A stretch of 64,000 nucleotides of DNA, from contig NZ_LR593886.1 of assembly GCF_901538265.1 (NCBI RefSeq), positions 4,547,738-4,611,737 of the forward strand, read 5' to 3'. Below the pieces are notes generated by a model. That model was not told the DNA's origin. It was given only the letters and a program-made list of their open reading frames with translations, and searched no databases. This DNA comes from Gemmata massiliana. Its GTDB lineage: Bacteria > Planctomycetota > Planctomycetia > Gemmatales > Gemmataceae. Below are positions 63,666-64,000 of the stretch, piece after piece (within the stretch, counting starts at the first letter, position 1; each line of letters starts with the position of its first letter). Both the position numbers and the translations under genes were made by a program.

Positions 63666-64000
63666 GCGCGGCCCTCCTGGGTGAGCGTTTTTTGGACGCA
63701 CTGCATGAGCGCTTCGCGGACCTTGGCCAGTGCCTTGTACACGGCGTCCACGGAGCGCCCGAGTTGTTCGGAGGTGGATTGCGTGGTCGCACCGTCGGCG
63801 AACCGGCGCGCGAGCAAATCGCGGTCTGGGTCCGGGAGCTTTTCGATACACGTTGCTAGCGCGTCCCGGCGGTCGTCGAGCTGGAGCGCGTCCGCTTGCC
63901 CGGCCGCGGTTTCGGCGATGCGCTTCAGGAAGATCTGGCTCAACCGGGCCTGGGCGCGGTTCGATTTCTTGTTGAAGTCGAGCACCTTGTGGTAGGCCAC
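63662..64000 (-). CDS. ECF-type sigma factor (5' partial, runs off the window)
   Basis: At least 112 residues; the frame is still open at the window edge, and the GTG at the end is probably internal. Visible: end of region 2 (VAYHKVLDFNKKSNRAQ) and region 4 (CIEKLPDPDRDLLARRFADG, TSEQLGRSVDAVYKALAKVR). Pattern fits the Rhodopirellula/Verrucomicrobium type of ECF sigma. Its stop overlaps the start of the macroglobulin gene by four bases, a coupling usual for sigma and anti-sigma genes, which supports the anti-sigma reading of that protein's N-terminus. Confidence 0.88.
   Translation of the reverse strand: MAYHKVLDFNKKSNRAQARLSQIFLKRIAETAAGQADALQLDDRRDALATCIEKLPDPDRDLLARRFADGATTQSTSEQLGRSVDAVYKALAKVREALMQCVQKTLTQEGRA

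Noticed and set aside
1-64000. tRNA or rRNA genes
   Set aside because: No conserved tRNA T-loop or rRNA segment was recognised by eye; a tRNAscan or Infernal run would be decisive.

Overview
The window is high-GC DNA with a strong G/C preference at third codon positions, so long antisense open frames shadow many real genes. It carries several hallmarks of Planctomycetes of the Gemmata type: a DUF1592/DUF1587 cytochrome-like protein paired with a DUF1552 twin-arginine protein, ECF sigma factors fused to membrane and extracytoplasmic domains, a planctomycete-style Ser/Thr kinase with TPRs, a 'HLEDRLTP'-type N-terminus on a secreted protease, and a lineage-type 'MTEAEW' family present twice. I infer a Gemmataceae-like chromosome. 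No rRNA, tRNA, CRISPR array, prophage or intact insertion sequence was seen.

Layout. 1-6.3 kb: end of a metallophosphoesterase, an ArsR/AHSA1 pair with a visible promoter-operator, rlmN, an ECF sigma/anti-sigma pair and a half-size EamA protein. 6.5-8.8 kb: two GT4 glycosyltransferases ending at a clear terminator. 9-13.5 kb: the DUF1592/DUF1552 operon and a secreted protein. 13.6-19.6 kb: a DUF4058 pair, a MoxR-like ATPase, a class III aminotransferase and a TAT-exported phosphatase. 19.8-27.9 kb: glycolate oxidase subunits GlcD, GlcE and GlcF, with an FHA-GAF-HD-GYP gene lying between D and E, then a DapA/NanA-type lyase with a broken 5' copy upstream. 28-30 kb: an RRM protein, an acyl desaturase and a small winged-helix protein.

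30.3-33.3 kb (minus strand): recO, a TPR/BamD-like lipoprotein and an LptE-like lipoprotein; recO carries an in-frame insert made of palindromic repeat DNA. 33.6-38.1 kb: a broken 'MTEAEW' family gene, a small membrane protein, an FHA-GGDEF diguanylate cyclase and a secreted metalloprotease with pre-peptidase domains. 38.7-45.6 kb: kinase-TPR, a PPP-type phosphatase, an ECF sigma-WD40 fusion, a thioredoxin-like protein and the intact 'MTEAEW' family member. 45.8-50.4 kb: a subtilase-like protein that seems to have lost its catalytic triad, a long perfect inverted repeat and an M20 dipeptidase. 50.5-54.6 kb: small proteins, an APC permease translationally coupled to eutC, and a secreted protein. 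54.7-64 kb (minus strand): an ECF sigma fused to tandem secretin-type N-domains, then a giant alpha-2-macroglobulin whose N-terminus looks like an anti-sigma domain, coupled to an ECF sigma factor that runs off the window.

The recurring theme is envelope sensing wired directly to transcription. Of four ECF sigma loci, two have the sigma factor itself anchored in the membrane with a WD40 or secretin-like outer part, one has a separate anti-sigma protein with a large outer domain, and one has an apparent anti-sigma domain built onto an alpha-2-macroglobulin. FHA-linked c-di-GMP synthesis and breakdown enzymes and a kinase/phosphatase pair add further signalling capacity. The domain fusions are read from the translated sequence; their wiring is inference.
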